Assembly (NCBI RefSeq): GCF_017901155.1
Contig: NZ_CP072800.1
Span: 3,375,283-3,439,282 of the forward strand
DNA length: 64,000 nt
Source: Candidatus Thiothrix anitrata
GTDB taxonomy: Bacteria > Pseudomonadota > Gammaproteobacteria > Thiotrichales > Thiotrichaceae
Direction: 5' to 3'
This document shows positions 29,109-39,774 of this stretch, piece by piece. The notes under the pieces were generated by a model, which worked only from the letters and a program-made list of their open reading frames with translations, searched no databases and had not been told where the DNA came from. Position 1 is the stretch's first letter. The number at the start of each line of letters is the position of its first letter. Both the position numbers and the translations under genes were made by a program.

Positions 29109-29891
29109 TTAACGGATCAATCCCCGTTGGCTGTGGCGGCAAAATGCCAGTAACAGCGCAATCTCTTCATGCTCACCGTAAGCCGCTTCGATCTTGGCGA
29201 GCGCGTCCTGCACGGGGAGTTGTTGACGATAAAGGATACGGTGGGTTTCTTTGATACGCTGGATGGCTTCCTTACTAAAACCACGGCGTTTCAGCCCTTC
29301 CAGATTGATACTGTGCGGTTCAGCCGGTGCACCAGACACCATTGCAAACGGCGGCACATCTTTACTCACCGACGAACCCATGCCAGTGAAAGCATGTTCG
29401 CCGATTACACAAAACTGGTGCACCAAGGTAAAACCACCCAAAATAACCCAATCACGAATTTCCACATGACCGGCTAAGGTCGCGTTATTGGCAAAAATCG
29501 TGTTGTTACCAATAACGCAATCGTGAGCAATATGTACGTAGGCCATGATCCAGTTATCATCACCGATCACGGTCTTACCCTTGTCCTGCACCGTACCACG
29601 GTTAAAGGTACAGCATTCGCGAATCACATTGCGATTACCAATCAGCAATTCGGTGGGTTCACCACGAAACTTCTTGTCCTGCGGTGCCAAACCCAACGAT
29701 GCAAACGGGTAAACTTGATTGTCCACACCGATTTGTGTCGGCCCTTCAATAACCACATGCGAAGCAATCTTCGAGCCACGCCCGATGCGCACATTATCGC
29801 CAATAACACTGTACGCACCGATCTCTACCCCATCATCCAGTTGCGCACCGGGATGAATAATCGCGGTAGGATGAATTAATTCGCTGCTCAA
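29109..29891 (-). CDS. lpxA: Acyl-ACP-UDP-N-acetylglucosamine O-acyltransferase
   Basis: 260 residues from a TTG at 29891 that overlaps the fabZ stop (TTGA), giving MSSELIHPTAIIHPGAQLDDG, the exact family N-terminus. A GTG further upstream would extend into fabZ. Left-handed beta-helix hexapeptides and the catalytic His region (MAYVHIAHDCVIGNN) are intact, as is the C-terminal helical domain. It transfers R-3-hydroxyacyl from ACP to UDP-GlcNAc, the first step of lipid A synthesis. Confidence 0.94.
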   Translation of the reverse strand: MSSELIHPTAIIHPGAQLDDGVEIGAYSVIGDNVRIGRGSKIASHVVIEGPTQIGVDNQVYPFASLGLAPQDKKFRGEPTELLIGNRNVIRECCTFNRGTVQDKGKTVIGDDNWIMAYVHIAHDCVIGNNTIFANNATLAGHVEIRDWVILGGFTLVHQFCVIGEHAFTGMGSSVSKDVPPFAMVSGAPAEPHSINLEGLKRRGFSKEAIQRIKETHRILYRQQLPVQDALAKIEAAYGEHEEIALLLAFCRHSQRGLIR

Positions 29892-30340
29892 GCTGCTTTC
29901 TCTTTTTTCGCGGCACACATCAGTTCTGCGGATACGGCTAATTTGCCATCTACGCGGGCTTCAGCTTTGAACACCCACATGATGCCTTTACGCTTTACCA
30001 GCTCCACCTGCATCACCAACTGATCACCCGGTACAACGGCCTGCTTAAAACGCGCATTGTCCACCGCCACCAACAAATACAATGTATCAGTTTGCGGTTC
30101 TTCACCCATAGTACGAAAACCCAGCAACCCCGTAGCCTGTGCCAACGCCTCAATAATGAGCACACCCGGCATGATAGGCTGGTGCGGAAAATGTCCGTTG
30201 ACCCACGGTTCATTTACCGTCACATTCTTAATAGCGGTCAGCGACTTACCTACTTCGTATTCAACAACACGGTCTACCAACAAAAAAGGATAACGGTGTG
30301 GAAGGTAGTTTCTGATCTGCTCAACATTCATCGTGCCCAT
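29888..30340 (-). CDS. fabZ: 3-hydroxyacyl-[acyl-carrier-protein] dehydratase FabZ
   Basis: 150 residues with the hot-dog fold signature: YPFLLVDRVVEYE, then GHFPHQPIMPGVLIIEALAQATG, containing catalytic His and Glu. It dehydrates hydroxyacyl-ACP in fatty acid elongation and draws on the same hydroxyacyl pool as LpxA and LpxD, which explains its place between them. A stretch of Lys and Ala (CAAKKEKAA) ends the protein and supplies the translational coupling to lpxA. Confidence 0.96.
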   Translation of the reverse strand: MGTMNVEQIRNYLPHRYPFLLVDRVVEYEVGKSLTAIKNVTVNEPWVNGHFPHQPIMPGVLIIEALAQATGLLGFRTMGEEPQTDTLYLLVAVDNARFKQAVVPGDQLVMQVELVKRKGIMWVFKAEARVDGKLAVSAELMCAAKKEKAA

Positions 30341-30347
30341 AGTGCCC

Positions 30348-31391
30348 TCAATCTAAATCCTTGTTCTGTAAATCTGCCAATTGCTTTTCCAACGCCGCCA
30401 CGCGGCGGGCGAGTTTATCCAATTGATTGAAGCGGGCAGCATTTTTACGCCAAACCGCATTTTCTGTTACCGATGTCCCAGATGAATACACACCTGCATC
30501 AGTGATAGAGTGTGACACCATACTAGTGCCGGTCACGATTACACCGTCGGCAATACTTAAATGCCCTGCAATCGCACACATTCCGGCAATTTGACAATGT
30601 TTACCAATTTGCACACTGCCAGCAATAGCTGTACAAGCAGCAATCGCGGTGTGATCACCAATCTGCGTGTTGTGCCCAATTTGGATTAAATTATCCAATT
30701 TGACTCCATTGCCAATGCGCGTAGAACCTAATGCAGCACGGTCAATGGTGGTATTTGCACCAATTTCCACGTCATCACCAACCACGACATTGCCCACTTG
30801 AGGAATCTTGTACCACATACCCCGATCAGGCGCAAAACCAAAGCCGTCCGCTCCTAACACCGCGCCGGAATGAATAATACAACGTTGCCCCACCTGGGTT
30901 TGGTAGGCCAAGGTGACGTGCGGGTGAAGGCGGGTTTGCGCACCAACGTGACAACTCTCACCAATCACACAGCCTGCGCCGATTATTGCACCTGCCTCCA
31001 GTACAGTACCGGCCTCAATCACCGCATGAGCAGCAACACTGACACCCTCACCTAACACGACATCAGCCGCAATCGCTGCACTAGGGTGAATGCCTGCGGC
31101 AGGGCGCGGAACGGGGTATAACAACGCCACAATTTTGGCATAAGCGAGGTAAGGATCGGTATTAACCAGACAAGATCCCGCATAATTCGTCGCCAATTCC
31201 GGCGGCAAAATCAACGCACCCGCAGTACTGGTTTCAAGGTAATGACGGTATTTGCCGCCGCGCACATAACTTAAATCATTAACCGATGCCTGATCAATTG
31301 CCGCCACCGACGCAAAACACAAAGCCCCGTCCCCTTGCAAAGTGGAGCAGGTATAGTCTGCTAACGCTGCCAGTGAGTAAGCTTGGGTCAT
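30348..31391 (-). CDS. lpxD: UDP-3-O-(3-hydroxymyristoyl)glucosamine N-acyltransferase
   Basis: 347 residues. An N-terminal uridine-binding domain (FASVAAIDQASVNDLSYVRGGKY) precedes a left-handed beta-helix (VVLGEGVSVAAHAVIEAGTVLEAG) with the catalytic-site segment IHSGAVLGADGFGFAPDRG. A C-terminal coiled helix (RFNQLDKLARRVAALEKQL) is used for ACP binding. It adds the N-linked hydroxyacyl chain in lipid A synthesis. It lies 5 bases after skp. Confidence 0.96.
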   Translation of the reverse strand: MTQAYSLAALADYTCSTLQGDGALCFASVAAIDQASVNDLSYVRGGKYRHYLETSTAGALILPPELATNYAGSCLVNTDPYLAYAKIVALLYPVPRPAAGIHPSAAIAADVVLGEGVSVAAHAVIEAGTVLEAGAIIGAGCVIGESCHVGAQTRLHPHVTLAYQTQVGQRCIIHSGAVLGADGFGFAPDRGMWYKIPQVGNVVVGDDVEIGANTTIDRAALGSTRIGNGVKLDNLIQIGHNTQIGDHTAIAACTAIAGSVQIGKHCQIAGMCAIAGHLSIADGVIVTGTSMVSHSITDAGVYSSGTSVTENAVWRKNAARFNQLDKLARRVAALEKQLADLQNKDLD

Positions 31392-31396
31392 TAGGG

Positions 31397-32002
31397 CTAT
31401 TCCTTACGAGGCGTTTCTGCGGAAGTCGCTGTGGCTTGGTCAGCTTGGAATTTTTGCTCCAGATGCTGCATAACCTTGCTGGTAATCTCAATACGGTTAC
31501 TGGCAACAATGTAATCACTTTCGCGCAACACCACATCAATTTGTTCAGTCTCACGCACTTCACCAATGGCCAAAACGATTTGACTTTGCAAACTATCGAC
31601 TGCGAGATCACGTGCAGTGCGCACTTCCTCACGAAAATCTTCTAAAGCACGAACATTTTTACGCTTACGGTCACGTAATTCACGTTGTTGCTCTAGTTTA
31701 TCGACCTCGGAAATCGTACCCGCATCAATACGGAGGGTTAACGCCTCTTCAAGCCGCTGAATTGCTTGCTGCTCCTGATTCAAGCTTTCTTCACGCGGTA
31801 CAAAAGTCGATTTAAGCTTTTCATTGGCGGCTTTAGATTGTGGTGAGTTTTCTAACAAAACGGACACATCCACAATAGCGATACGGAACGGGCGTTCTGC
31901 CGCATTATTTTCGGCAAGCACCAAGGCGGGCAACAACAAAACAGCGAGTAGCCCATGACGCACTGCTTGTTGTATAAAGGTGAGTAAGCCGTTCACGCGC
32001 AT
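31397..32002 (-). CDS. skp: Periplasmic chaperone Skp/OmpH family
   Basis: 201 residues. A signal peptide (HGLLAVLLLPALVLA) is followed by RIAIVDVSVLLENSPQSKAANEKL and a long charged coiled-coil region (EQQAIQRLEEALTLRIDAGTISEVDKLEQQRELRDRKRKN), the tentacle arms of Skp. It holds unfolded outer-membrane proteins in the periplasm. Its position between bamA and lpxD is the standard one. Sequence identity within this family is low, so the call leans on architecture and context. Confidence 0.85.
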   Translation of the reverse strand: MRVNGLLTFIQQAVRHGLLAVLLLPALVLAENNAAERPFRIAIVDVSVLLENSPQSKAANEKLKSTFVPREESLNQEQQAIQRLEEALTLRIDAGTISEVDKLEQQRELRDRKRKNVRALEDFREEVRTARDLAVDSLQSQIVLAIGEVRETEQIDVVLRESDYIVASNRIEITSKVMQHLEQKFQADQATATSAETPRKE

Positions 32003-32008
32003 AAGCCG

Positions 32009-34309
32009 TTAGAACGAAGCTCCGATGCTAAACTGAACTTTCTGTTCTTCGTCACCGGTTTTAGAATTAATCGGCTTAGCATAACTAACCTCAAACGGAC
32101 CAATCGGAGACAACCAAACCGCGCCAATCCCAGCAGAATAACGAATCGCTTTCTCGTCACCGGTACTGGTAGAGCGGTTATAAGCATTACCCGCATCCAC
32201 GAAAGTACTCATTTTCAAGCCCTTAACATCTTCTGCAAACGGCATGGGGAATTGCAATTCGGCGGTGGCAGCCACCATAGTATCACCACCCAAAATCTGA
32301 TCTTTATGGCTAGCACTACGTGGCGCAAGGCTGCTTTGATCGTAACCACGCACCGAACCAATACCACCTGCGTAATACCTGTCAAAGAACGGCACTTCAG
32401 TGGTTTTACCCGACGCATTCGCAACACCCACTTTGCCTTTCACTGCAAACGTCACGTCATCGGTGACTGGCATATAAGCTGAACCTTCGTAACTCAGCTT
32501 TTGATATTCCAAATCGCTGCCCGGCACATTAGCCTGCAAAGACACTCGATGACGTTGACCTTCCGTTGGGAAAATGGAACGGTTACGGGTATCATGTACG
32601 TAACTCACGGTTACCGGCAACTGCGTATATTTACTGCCATTTTGAGTTACATAATTTTTGATTTCATTGGCGGGATCACTACCCAATACAATTTCACGCT
32701 GCTCCGCTCCCACATTTACACTTACCGAGTCGTGTTCACTCAACGGAATCGCGTAGTTGACAGATGCACCTGTGCGGTTAGATGCGTAGCTAGAAATATC
32801 TTCGGCCGCAGCGTCGTATTTATTATGGAATACGCTAAAGCCACGGCTGATACCATCAGGAGTGTAATACGGGTTGGTATAACTAATGCTGTAATTTTTA
32901 TTAACCTTGCTATTATCAACGTTAATATCCATTTGTTTACCCGTACCCATGAAATTTTCTTGGTTCAGGTTAACGTTAAACAACACCCCTTGCGATTGTG
33001 AATACCCAGCACCCACACGGAATTGGTTGGAAGAGCGTTCTTTGACTTTCACAATCAAGTCAACTTGATCTTCTGTACCTGCAACAGGTTCAACTTCAAT
33101 ACTAGCCTCTTCCACATACGGCAAACGTTCTAAACGCACTTTAGAACGCTCAATCTGCTCTTTAGAGTATTGCGAACTTTCCAACTGACGCAATTCGCGA
33201 CGGAATACTTCATCCTTAGTACGGTTGGCTCCGCGAATATCGATACGACGTACATAAATACGACGACCGGTTTCAATGGATAAAGTAATACCAACTTGTT
33301 TATTAGCTTGGTCGAAGTCAGGAATCGCATTGATTTTTGCTGCTGCAAAACCCTGCTCACCCAATTTACCTTCAAGATTCTTACGGGTTTCTTCCAAGGC
33401 TTTTTGGGAAAACACTTGGCCTTGGCGGATTTTAACTAACTGTCCCAACTGCTCTTTAGACAGCCCTAAATCCCCAGCCACCGTGACATCACGAATACGG
33501 TATTGATCACCTTCTTGAATCCCGACCGTCAGGAAAATATCCCTTTTATCCGGTGACATAGTGACATCAGTCGAGGTAATTTCAAAGTTCAGATAACCAC
33601 GGTCACGATAAAAGGACGTAAGGTTTTCCAAATCGCCAATAAGCTTATCTTTAGAGTATTTATCACGATCACTCAAAAACGGAATCGTAAACGGCCCACG
33701 CGGTCCAGACTCCAATTGCTTCAATAACACAGCTTCAGAAAACGCTTGATTACCAACGATTTTGACATTCTTAATGCGGGTAGTCGCACCTTCCTGCACA
33801 TTGATATTGACCGCAACTCGATTACGCAATAACGGCTCAATGGTGGTTTCTACGCTCACCCCATAGTAACCCATTGCTCGGTACTGTTCTTCCAGTTCTT
33901 GCTGAATACTCAACAACGCGGCTTTATCAAGGGTATCGCCTTTACCAACATTACGTGATTTCAGCACTTCCATGAGTTTCGCGGAAGGAATTTTGCGGTT
34001 ACCCTTGAGATTAATCTCACCGATGGCAGGACGTTCCACCACGTTAACCACTAACACGTCACCACGCCGCCCGACTTTTACATCATCGAACAAACCGGTA
34101 CCAAACAAGGCTTTAATAGCGTTGCTAGTCTGCTGATCGTCAAAAGGCTGACCAACACGTGCTGGCAAATAGTTAAGCACCGTACCCGCTGGTACACGCT
34201 CCAAACCATTCACCTCAATATCACGCACCACAAAACCGGCTGCCCATGCGGTCTGGCTCAAGACCACCAAACAGCTTGCAACGGATAAACCAAGTGTCTG
34301 TTTTTTCAT
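32009..34309 (-). CDS. bamA: Outer membrane protein assembly factor BamA
   Basis: 766 residues. After a signal peptide (SVASCLVVLSQTAWA) come five POTRA domains (FVVRDIEVNGLERVPAGTVLNYLP; IGEINLKGNRKIPSAKLMEVL; and three more) and a C-terminal Omp85 beta barrel with the conserved VRGYDQSSLAPR loop and the terminal strand VQFSIGASF ending in an aromatic residue. It is the essential core of the beta-barrel assembly machine. It follows rseP by 2 bases. Confidence 0.97.
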   Translation of the reverse strand: MKKQTLGLSVASCLVVLSQTAWAAGFVVRDIEVNGLERVPAGTVLNYLPARVGQPFDDQQTSNAIKALFGTGLFDDVKVGRRGDVLVVNVVERPAIGEINLKGNRKIPSAKLMEVLKSRNVGKGDTLDKAALLSIQQELEEQYRAMGYYGVSVETTIEPLLRNRVAVNINVQEGATTRIKNVKIVGNQAFSEAVLLKQLESGPRGPFTIPFLSDRDKYSKDKLIGDLENLTSFYRDRGYLNFEITSTDVTMSPDKRDIFLTVGIQEGDQYRIRDVTVAGDLGLSKEQLGQLVKIRQGQVFSQKALEETRKNLEGKLGEQGFAAAKINAIPDFDQANKQVGITLSIETGRRIYVRRIDIRGANRTKDEVFRRELRQLESSQYSKEQIERSKVRLERLPYVEEASIEVEPVAGTEDQVDLIVKVKERSSNQFRVGAGYSQSQGVLFNVNLNQENFMGTGKQMDINVDNSKVNKNYSISYTNPYYTPDGISRGFSVFHNKYDAAAEDISSYASNRTGASVNYAIPLSEHDSVSVNVGAEQREIVLGSDPANEIKNYVTQNGSKYTQLPVTVSYVHDTRNRSIFPTEGQRHRVSLQANVPGSDLEYQKLSYEGSAYMPVTDDVTFAVKGKVGVANASGKTTEVPFFDRYYAGGIGSVRGYDQSSLAPRSASHKDQILGGDTMVAATAELQFPMPFAEDVKGLKMSTFVDAGNAYNRSTSTGDEKAIRYSAGIGAVWLSPIGPFEVSYAKPINSKTGDEEQKVQFSIGASF

Positions 34310-34311
34310 AA

Positions 34312-35685
34312 TTAATTCATCAACCGCATGAAATCGTTATACAAAGCAAGCACCATCAAACAACCGATAAGTGCCATTCCTATCCGCAAGCCAACGGCTT
34401 CCACTTCGGCTGAAACCGGGCTACCTTTCACCCATTCAACCAAGTAATACATTAAATGTCCGCCATCCAACATGGGAATGGGGAGCAAATTCAGCACCCC
34501 TAAACTAATACTGACAATCGCAAGGAAACCTAAAAACGCTCCCAAACCAATGGAGGCTGTTGTCCCCGCAAACTGAGCAATCGTCACAGGGCCACTAATA
34601 TTCTTCAAAGCCACTTCGCCCGTGAGCATACGCCCCATCAGTTTCAATGTCACGACCGACATCTGCTTGGTTTTCACCATCCCGAGCCAAAGAGCATCAA
34701 ATACCCCGTAACGCTGGGTAAAGGCCAATTCCGCCCTCACTGCATCGGTCATATAAGCCCCCACATTCGCCCCAAGGCTGCCAACAGTTTTGCCATCCAG
34801 ATCTTTGGACTGAGGAGTTACGTTAATACTTACATCATTATCACCACGGCGGATTTGTAAGGCTATGGTTTGCTCGGCGTGTTGCTGAATGATCTGGATA
34901 AAATCTTGAACGCTTTGCGGTGCAGTCCCGCCAACCGACAGCACCTTATCACCGGCCTGTAAACCCGCTTGCGCGGCAGCGGAACCTTCCAGCACTCCAG
35001 CGATGCCAATACCACGCATCCACAACCCCAACCCGGCCTTATTCAAGAAGTCGGTTTCATCTTTGAACATGGGTTTATCCCCCAAATCCAACACACGCTG
35101 CACATTATTGCCCTCGGGCGTGGTGACGCTGATTTCCAGACGCGGGGATGTGAGGTAATCCTCTATCAACAACATATGCAAATCATCCCAAGATGTCACT
35201 GCCTCACCATTAATAGCCGTCAGAGTGTCACCGGTCTGGAATCCTGCCAGTGCCGCTGGCGTATCTTTACGCACTTCCACTACCGGACGGAACGTATCCA
35301 CACCCAATACAAAAGTCAGGGCATACACCGCAATCGCCAACAAGAAATTAGCTAACGGCCCGGCAAACACAATCGCTGCACGCTTCCACAACACCTGACG
35401 ATTAAACGCACGATGCAATTCCTTTTCAGGGATTTGGGTATTCTCGTCAAACTCGCGCTCGTCAAGCATCTTCACGTAACCACCTAGAGGCAACGCGGCA
35501 ATCACGTATTCCACCCGGTCAGCGTCTTTTGAAACCCGTGTCCACAAAGGCTTACCAAAACCGACGGAAAAGCGTAATACTTTCACGCCCAAACGCCGAG
35601 CAACCCAGTAGTGACCAAACTCATGCACGGTAACCAAGATACCGATAGTGACAAGAAATGCGGGAATAATAATAAGCAAGCTCAT
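34312..35685 (-). CDS. rseP: Intramembrane site-2 protease RseP
   Basis: 457 residues. The zinc motif VTVHEFGHYWVARR is in the first membrane helix and LLPIPMLDGGHLMYYLVEW in the third, with two periplasmic PDZ domains between (AGFQTGDTLTAING and AGLQAGDKVLSVGG). It cuts anti-sigma factor RseA in the envelope stress response and clears signal peptide remnants. It is encoded just ahead of bamA, as usual. Confidence 0.96.
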   Translation of the reverse strand: MSLLIIIPAFLVTIGILVTVHEFGHYWVARRLGVKVLRFSVGFGKPLWTRVSKDADRVEYVIAALPLGGYVKMLDEREFDENTQIPEKELHRAFNRQVLWKRAAIVFAGPLANFLLAIAVYALTFVLGVDTFRPVVEVRKDTPAALAGFQTGDTLTAINGEAVTSWDDLHMLLIEDYLTSPRLEISVTTPEGNNVQRVLDLGDKPMFKDETDFLNKAGLGLWMRGIGIAGVLEGSAAAQAGLQAGDKVLSVGGTAPQSVQDFIQIIQQHAEQTIALQIRRGDNDVSINVTPQSKDLDGKTVGSLGANVGAYMTDAVRAELAFTQRYGVFDALWLGMVKTKQMSVVTLKLMGRMLTGEVALKNISGPVTIAQFAGTTASIGLGAFLGFLAIVSISLGVLNLLPIPMLDGGHLMYYLVEWVKGSPVSAEVEAVGLRIGMALIGCLMVLALYNDFMRLMN

Positions 35686-35688
35686 GGT

Positions 35689-36864
35689 TTAATGCATTTT
35701 CTTATTTTTGATAAACGATAGTGAATGGCGGCGGCTTTCCCCATCCTGAACAATAATATCTTCAACATTCATGGGTGTACCCTCGCTCGCCATTTGCATT
35801 ACCTGTTTCACGATATGAGGAATAGTGGTAAAAGCAATTTCCCGATTTAGAAATGCTTGAACTGCCTCTTCATTCGCGGCATTTAACGCAATGGTCGCGT
35901 AACCACCGCGTGCATGTGCCTCATACGCCAACGCCAAACATGGAAAACGCTCGGTATCCGGCTGTTCAAAATCCAAACGCGCCGTTGCAAATAAATCCAA
36001 CGGAGCTACCCCGGATACCAAACGTTCCGGCCATCCTAAGCCGTAAGCAATCGGAGTACGCATATCCGGGTTGCCTAACTGCGCCAAGACAGAACCATCA
36101 TTATAGGACACCATTGAGTGAATGGTACTTTGCGGATGCACAACGACTTGCACACGTTCCGCTGGAAGATCAAATAACCAACAGGCTTCAATCACTTCCA
36201 AGCCCTTATTCATCAAGGTGGCGGAATCCACAGAAATCTTTTGCCCCATCGACCAGTTGGGGTGCGCCACTGCCTGCTCAGGAGTGATGTGCGCCAAAGC
36301 CTCTTGTGACCAAGTGCGGAACGGGCCGCCGGAAGCCGTCAATAAAATCTTTTCCACGCCGTCTTTGCCGTCACGAGGTAGGCACTGAAACACTGCGTTG
36401 TGCTCACTATCGATGGGCAATAATACCGCCGAGTGTTCATGCACTGCGTCCATGAACAACTGCCCGGACATAACCAACGATTCTTTATTCGCCAGCAATA
36501 CCCGTTTACCGGCACGAGCTGCGGCTAAACTGGGCAATAAACCCGCCGCCCCCACAATCGCTGCCATCACATAATCGGTTTGTGGATGACTCGCCACCAT
36601 GCTCAAGGCATCGACCCCGGCTAATACCTCGGTTTCACTACCCGCATCACGCAATGCACTTGCCAACAATTCCGCCGCACGTGGCTCAACCATGACGGCG
36701 TAACGCGGATGAAACTGCAAACATTGCACCAATAACCGCTCAACGTGAGTGTGCGCAGTCAAGGCAAATACATGAAAACGTTCAGGATGACGTGCCAAAA
36801 CATCAAGGGTGCTGACCCCAATACTGCCACTGGAACCGAGAACCGTAATGCCTTTAGATACCAT
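35689..36864 (-). CDS. dxr: 1-deoxy-D-xylulose 5-phosphate reductoisomerase
   Basis: 391 residues from the ATG at 36864, which has GAGG six bases upstream; earlier ATGs at 36876 and 36885 overlap cdsA. The NADPH-binding start [17 protein letters not shown] is followed by ALANKESLV-type [13 protein letters not shown] and [16 protein letters not shown], then the substrate/metal site [35 protein letters not shown]. It performs the first committed step of the MEP isoprenoid pathway, upstream of the uppS substrate. Confidence 0.96.
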   Translation of the reverse strand: MVSKGITVLGSSGSIGVSTLDVLARHPERFHVFALTAHTHVERLLVQCLQFHPRYAVMVEPRAAELLASALRDAGSETEVLAGVDALSMVASHPQTDYVMAAIVGAAGLLPSLAAARAGKRVLLANKESLVMSGQLFMDAVHEHSAVLLPIDSEHNAVFQCLPRDGKDGVEKILLTASGGPFRTWSQEALAHITPEQAVAHPNWSMGQKISVDSATLMNKGLEVIEACWLFDLPAERVQVVVHPQSTIHSMVSYNDGSVLAQLGNPDMRTPIAYGLGWPERLVSGVAPLDLFATARLDFEQPDTERFPCLALAYEAHARGGYATIALNAANEEAVQAFLNREIAFTTIPHIVKQVMQMASEGTPMNVEDIIVQDGESRRHSLSFIKNKKMH

Positions 36865-36872
36865 CACCGACC

Positions 36873-37676
36873 TCATGCCAGCCACAATAAACCGAGTGCG
36901 AAAATCGGTGCGGCTGCTAATAGACTATCCACACGATCTAAAATGCCGCCGTGTCCCGGTAAGATTTGACCGCTATCTTTGACTCCTGCCTCACGTTTCA
37001 GCAAGCTCTCGAACAAATCCCCTGCAACCGACATCAACACCACCAACATCGACAAAATCATGAAATGAATCGCCTTACCCTCTGGCACAGGTAACAACTG
37101 CGTCGCTACCACTGCCCAAATAGCTGTAGCCACAACTGCACCCGACATCCCTTCGCGGGTTTTACCAGGACTCAAATGCGGCGCAAGTTTCGTTACCCCC
37201 CACTTACGCCCCACGAAATAAGCAGCAGTATCCGCCAAGGCCACCAATGAAATTAGATATAAAACATAGCGGTAATCCATTTGATGCAGTTTAAACAATG
37301 CAAACCACGCTGGTAATAGAATGAAAATACCCAAAATTCGCATTTTCAACGCATGTTTTTTATAGATCCCTGCATTTTTAGGATAAAGCCACAATGCCAG
37401 CAATATCACCGCCCAAATCGGCACACTCACCCATAAAACAGCCACCGTCGGCAATGGCAAAAATACCAAAGGCACGGAAGCCATCAGAATCATCAATGTG
37501 CCCATCATACGTTTTTCAGGCAGATAACAGCCGGTCAACCCCGCCCATTCCCACGCGCCCAAACCCACGATAAACATCATCGAAAACAAGGCAAACAGCG
37601 GAGTCGGTAAAAAAATCACCCCCGCGAATACTAAGGTGATGAGCACCAGTCCAGTCATAATCCGTTGCTTAAGCAT
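36873..37676 (-). CDS. cdsA: Phosphatidate cytidylyltransferase
   Basis: 267 residues with about eight membrane helices and the family signature [21 protein letters not shown] followed by [16 protein letters not shown]. It makes CDP-diacylglycerol, the precursor of phosphatidylethanolamine, phosphatidylglycerol and cardiolipin. It overlaps uppS by 8 bases, so translation is probably coupled. Confidence 0.95.
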   Translation of the reverse strand: MLKQRIMTGLVLITLVFAGVIFLPTPLFALFSMMFIVGLGAWEWAGLTGCYLPEKRMMGTLMILMASVPLVFLPLPTVAVLWVSVPIWAVILLALWLYPKNAGIYKKHALKMRILGIFILLPAWFALFKLHQMDYRYVLYLISLVALADTAAYFVGRKWGVTKLAPHLSPGKTREGMSGAVVATAIWAVVATQLLPVPEGKAIHFMILSMLVVLMSVAGDLFESLLKREAGVKDSGQILPGHGGILDRVDSLLAAAPIFALGLLWLA

Positions 37677-38397
37677 TCTTCACTCCTGATACCTGATCAC
37701 CTGTCATTCCGAAACGTCGCTGACGACTGGCAAAATCTGCAAAAGCCGCCTGCAAACTCGCCGCATCAAACTCTGGCCACAATGTGTCCGTAAAATACAA
37801 TTCCGCATACGCTAATTGCCACATCAGGAAATTACTGATGCGACGTTCGCCACCCGTGCGAATAAACAAATCCGGCTCGGGTGCATCACCCGTTGATAAT
37901 GCTGCCGTAAACCTTGTTTCATCCATTTCCGCGACGCTTAACTCGCCTTGCAATACCTGCGTGGTCAGGATATGCGCCGCTTGTAAAATATCCCAACGCC
38001 CGCCGTAATTCGCCGCAATTAACAACTGCATCCCGTCACAGTTGGCGGTTAAGGCTTCCACTTGAGTGATTTTGGTGCGTAATTCACTGGAAAACGCGCT
38101 ACGGTCGCCGATAAAACGCATCCGCACATTATGCCGTTGCAACGCAGCAGCTTCACGCTCCAACGCCGTAATGAACAACGACATTAAGCCGCTCACTTCC
38201 TCTTCCGGGCGTTTCCAGTTTTCACTGCTAAAAGCAAACAACGTCAAGCAACCCACACCCGCATCACTGCAAGCACGAATCACCTTGCGGGCTGCTTCGA
38301 CACCCCGATGATGTCCCATAAGCCGGGGCAGGAACCGCGCTTTTGCCCAACGCCCATTCCCATCCATGACAATGGCGACATGCCGGGGAATCGTCAT
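37669..38397 (-). CDS. uppS: Undecaprenyl diphosphate synthase
   Basis: 242 residues. HVAIVMDGNGRWAKARFLPRLMGHHRGVEAARKVI contains the catalytic Asp and phosphate-binding residues, and LFIRTGGERRISNFLMWQLAYAELYFTDTLWPEF closes the active site. It extends farnesyl diphosphate to the C55 carrier for cell wall and O-antigen synthesis. It overlaps frr by one base. Confidence 0.96.
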   Translation of the reverse strand: MTIPRHVAIVMDGNGRWAKARFLPRLMGHHRGVEAARKVIRACSDAGVGCLTLFAFSSENWKRPEEEVSGLMSLFITALEREAAALQRHNVRMRFIGDRSAFSSELRTKITQVEALTANCDGMQLLIAANYGGRWDILQAAHILTTQVLQGELSVAEMDETRFTAALSTGDAPEPDLFIRTGGERRISNFLMWQLAYAELYFTDTLWPEFDAASLQAAFADFASRQRRFGMTGDQVSGVKNA

Positions 38398-38954
38398 TAG
38401 ACCTCCATCAATTCTTTTTCTTTCTTGTCCATCACGACTTCCACTTCCTTAATGTAGTGGTCAGTCAGTTTTTGAATATCATCGGTAGCGCGACGCTCTT
38501 CATCTTCAGAAATTTCTTTCTCTTTCAGCAAGGCTTTGAAATCTGAATTGGCATCGCGGCGGATGTTACGGATTGCCACCCGCGCACCTTCGGCCTCGCC
38601 TTTCACCAGTTTCACCAAATCGCGGCGACGCTCTTCAGTCAACGCTGGTAATGGCACCCGAATCGCATTGCCGTCATTCGCCGGGTTCAAGCCCAGATTA
38701 GAAGTCAAAATCGCCTTCTCAATCTTGGCTGCCATTGGTTTTTCCCACGGAACCACTTTGAGGGTACGTGCGTCTTCGGTGCTCACGTTAGCCACTTGGC
38801 TCAACGGCACTTCAGAACCGTAATAATCAACCATTACCTGATCCAACAAACTCGGATGCGCACGTCCGGTACGAATCTTCGTCAAATCATTTTTCAGTGC
38901 ATCGATGCTTTTCTGCATCCGTTGTTCTGCATCTTTCTTGATGTCTGCAATCAT
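38397..38954 (-). CDS. frr: Ribosome recycling factor
   Basis: 185 residues, the exact family length, from the ATG at 38954: [38 protein letters not shown]. The tRNA-like shape regions ([37 protein letters not shown]) are intact. Open frame upstream overlaps pyrH and is not used. With EF-G it splits post-termination ribosomes. Confidence 0.96.
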   Translation of the reverse strand: MIADIKKDAEQRMQKSIDALKNDLTKIRTGRAHPSLLDQVMVDYYGSEVPLSQVANVSTEDARTLKVVPWEKPMAAKIEKAILTSNLGLNPANDGNAIRVPLPALTEERRRDLVKLVKGEAEGARVAIRNIRRDANSDFKALLKEKEISEDEERRATDDIQKLTDHYIKEVEVVMDKKEKELMEV

Positions 38955-38958
38955 CACT

Positions 38959-39693
38959 TCAAACCTCAACCAAAGTACCAACAGACTCGCCACGTACAAC
39001 CGCAGCCAGTGCCCCCGGTGCGAACATATCAAACACACCTAAGGGAAGTTTATTATCACGGCACATGACCATTGCCGTTAAGTCCATTACCCCCAACTGA
39101 CGTTGAATGGCATCACTGAAGGATAACCGATCAAAACGTTTCGCCGCAGGATTTTTTTTCGGATCAGCATCGTAAATGCCGTCCACTTTCGTCGCTTTTA
39201 GCAACAAATCACATTGCAATTCCACCGCACGTAAACTCGCCGCCGTGTCAGTGGTGAAAAACGGATTGCCAGTGCCTGCTGCGCAAATCACCACATTGCC
39301 GCTTTCCAAATAACGTCGTGCTTGATGTGCTGCATAACGCTCACCGATTTGGTCGATACCCAACGCCGTCATAATCCGGCATTGACCACCTAACTTTTCG
39401 ATAGCGTCTTGCATTGCCAGCGAGTTCATCACCGTTGCTAACATGCCCATTTGATCGCCGCGCACCCGATCCATGCCTTTTTCGGCCAGACCTGCGCCAC
39501 GGAACAAATTACCACCGCCAATCACTACCGCCACTTGCACACCGGATTGCTGCACTTCCAAGGCTTCGGCGGCAACACGAAACAAAATTTCAGGGTCAAT
39601 GCCCGAATCTTGATTGCCCAACAAAGCTTCACCGCTAAGTTTCAGCAGAATACGGCGAAAACGAGGTTCAGAATGAGAGGGTGTAGCTGACAT
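38959..39693 (-). CDS. pyrH: Uridylate kinase
   Basis: 244 residues from the ATG at 39693 ([26 protein letters not shown]). The amino-acid-kinase fold motifs [34 protein letters not shown] and [20 protein letters not shown] identify bacterial UMP kinase, which forms UDP and is allosterically controlled by GTP and UTP. frr follows at once, but the usual upstream partners rpsB and tsf are absent; a YqiA-like esterase takes their place. Confidence 0.95.
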   Translation of the reverse strand: MSATPSHSEPRFRRILLKLSGEALLGNQDSGIDPEILFRVAAEALEVQQSGVQVAVVIGGGNLFRGAGLAEKGMDRVRGDQMGMLATVMNSLAMQDAIEKLGGQCRIMTALGIDQIGERYAAHQARRYLESGNVVICAAGTGNPFFTTDTAASLRAVELQCDLLLKATKVDGIYDADPKKNPAAKRFDRLSFSDAIQRQLGVMDLTAMVMCRDNKLPLGVFDMFAPGALAAVVRGESVGTLVEV

Positions 39694-39774
39694 AGATTGG
39701 CCTGCGCTGGTTAATGTGGGTGCATTTATACAGGTGATAGCCAGACGGGGCAAGCCGGATAATAAGACCGTTAC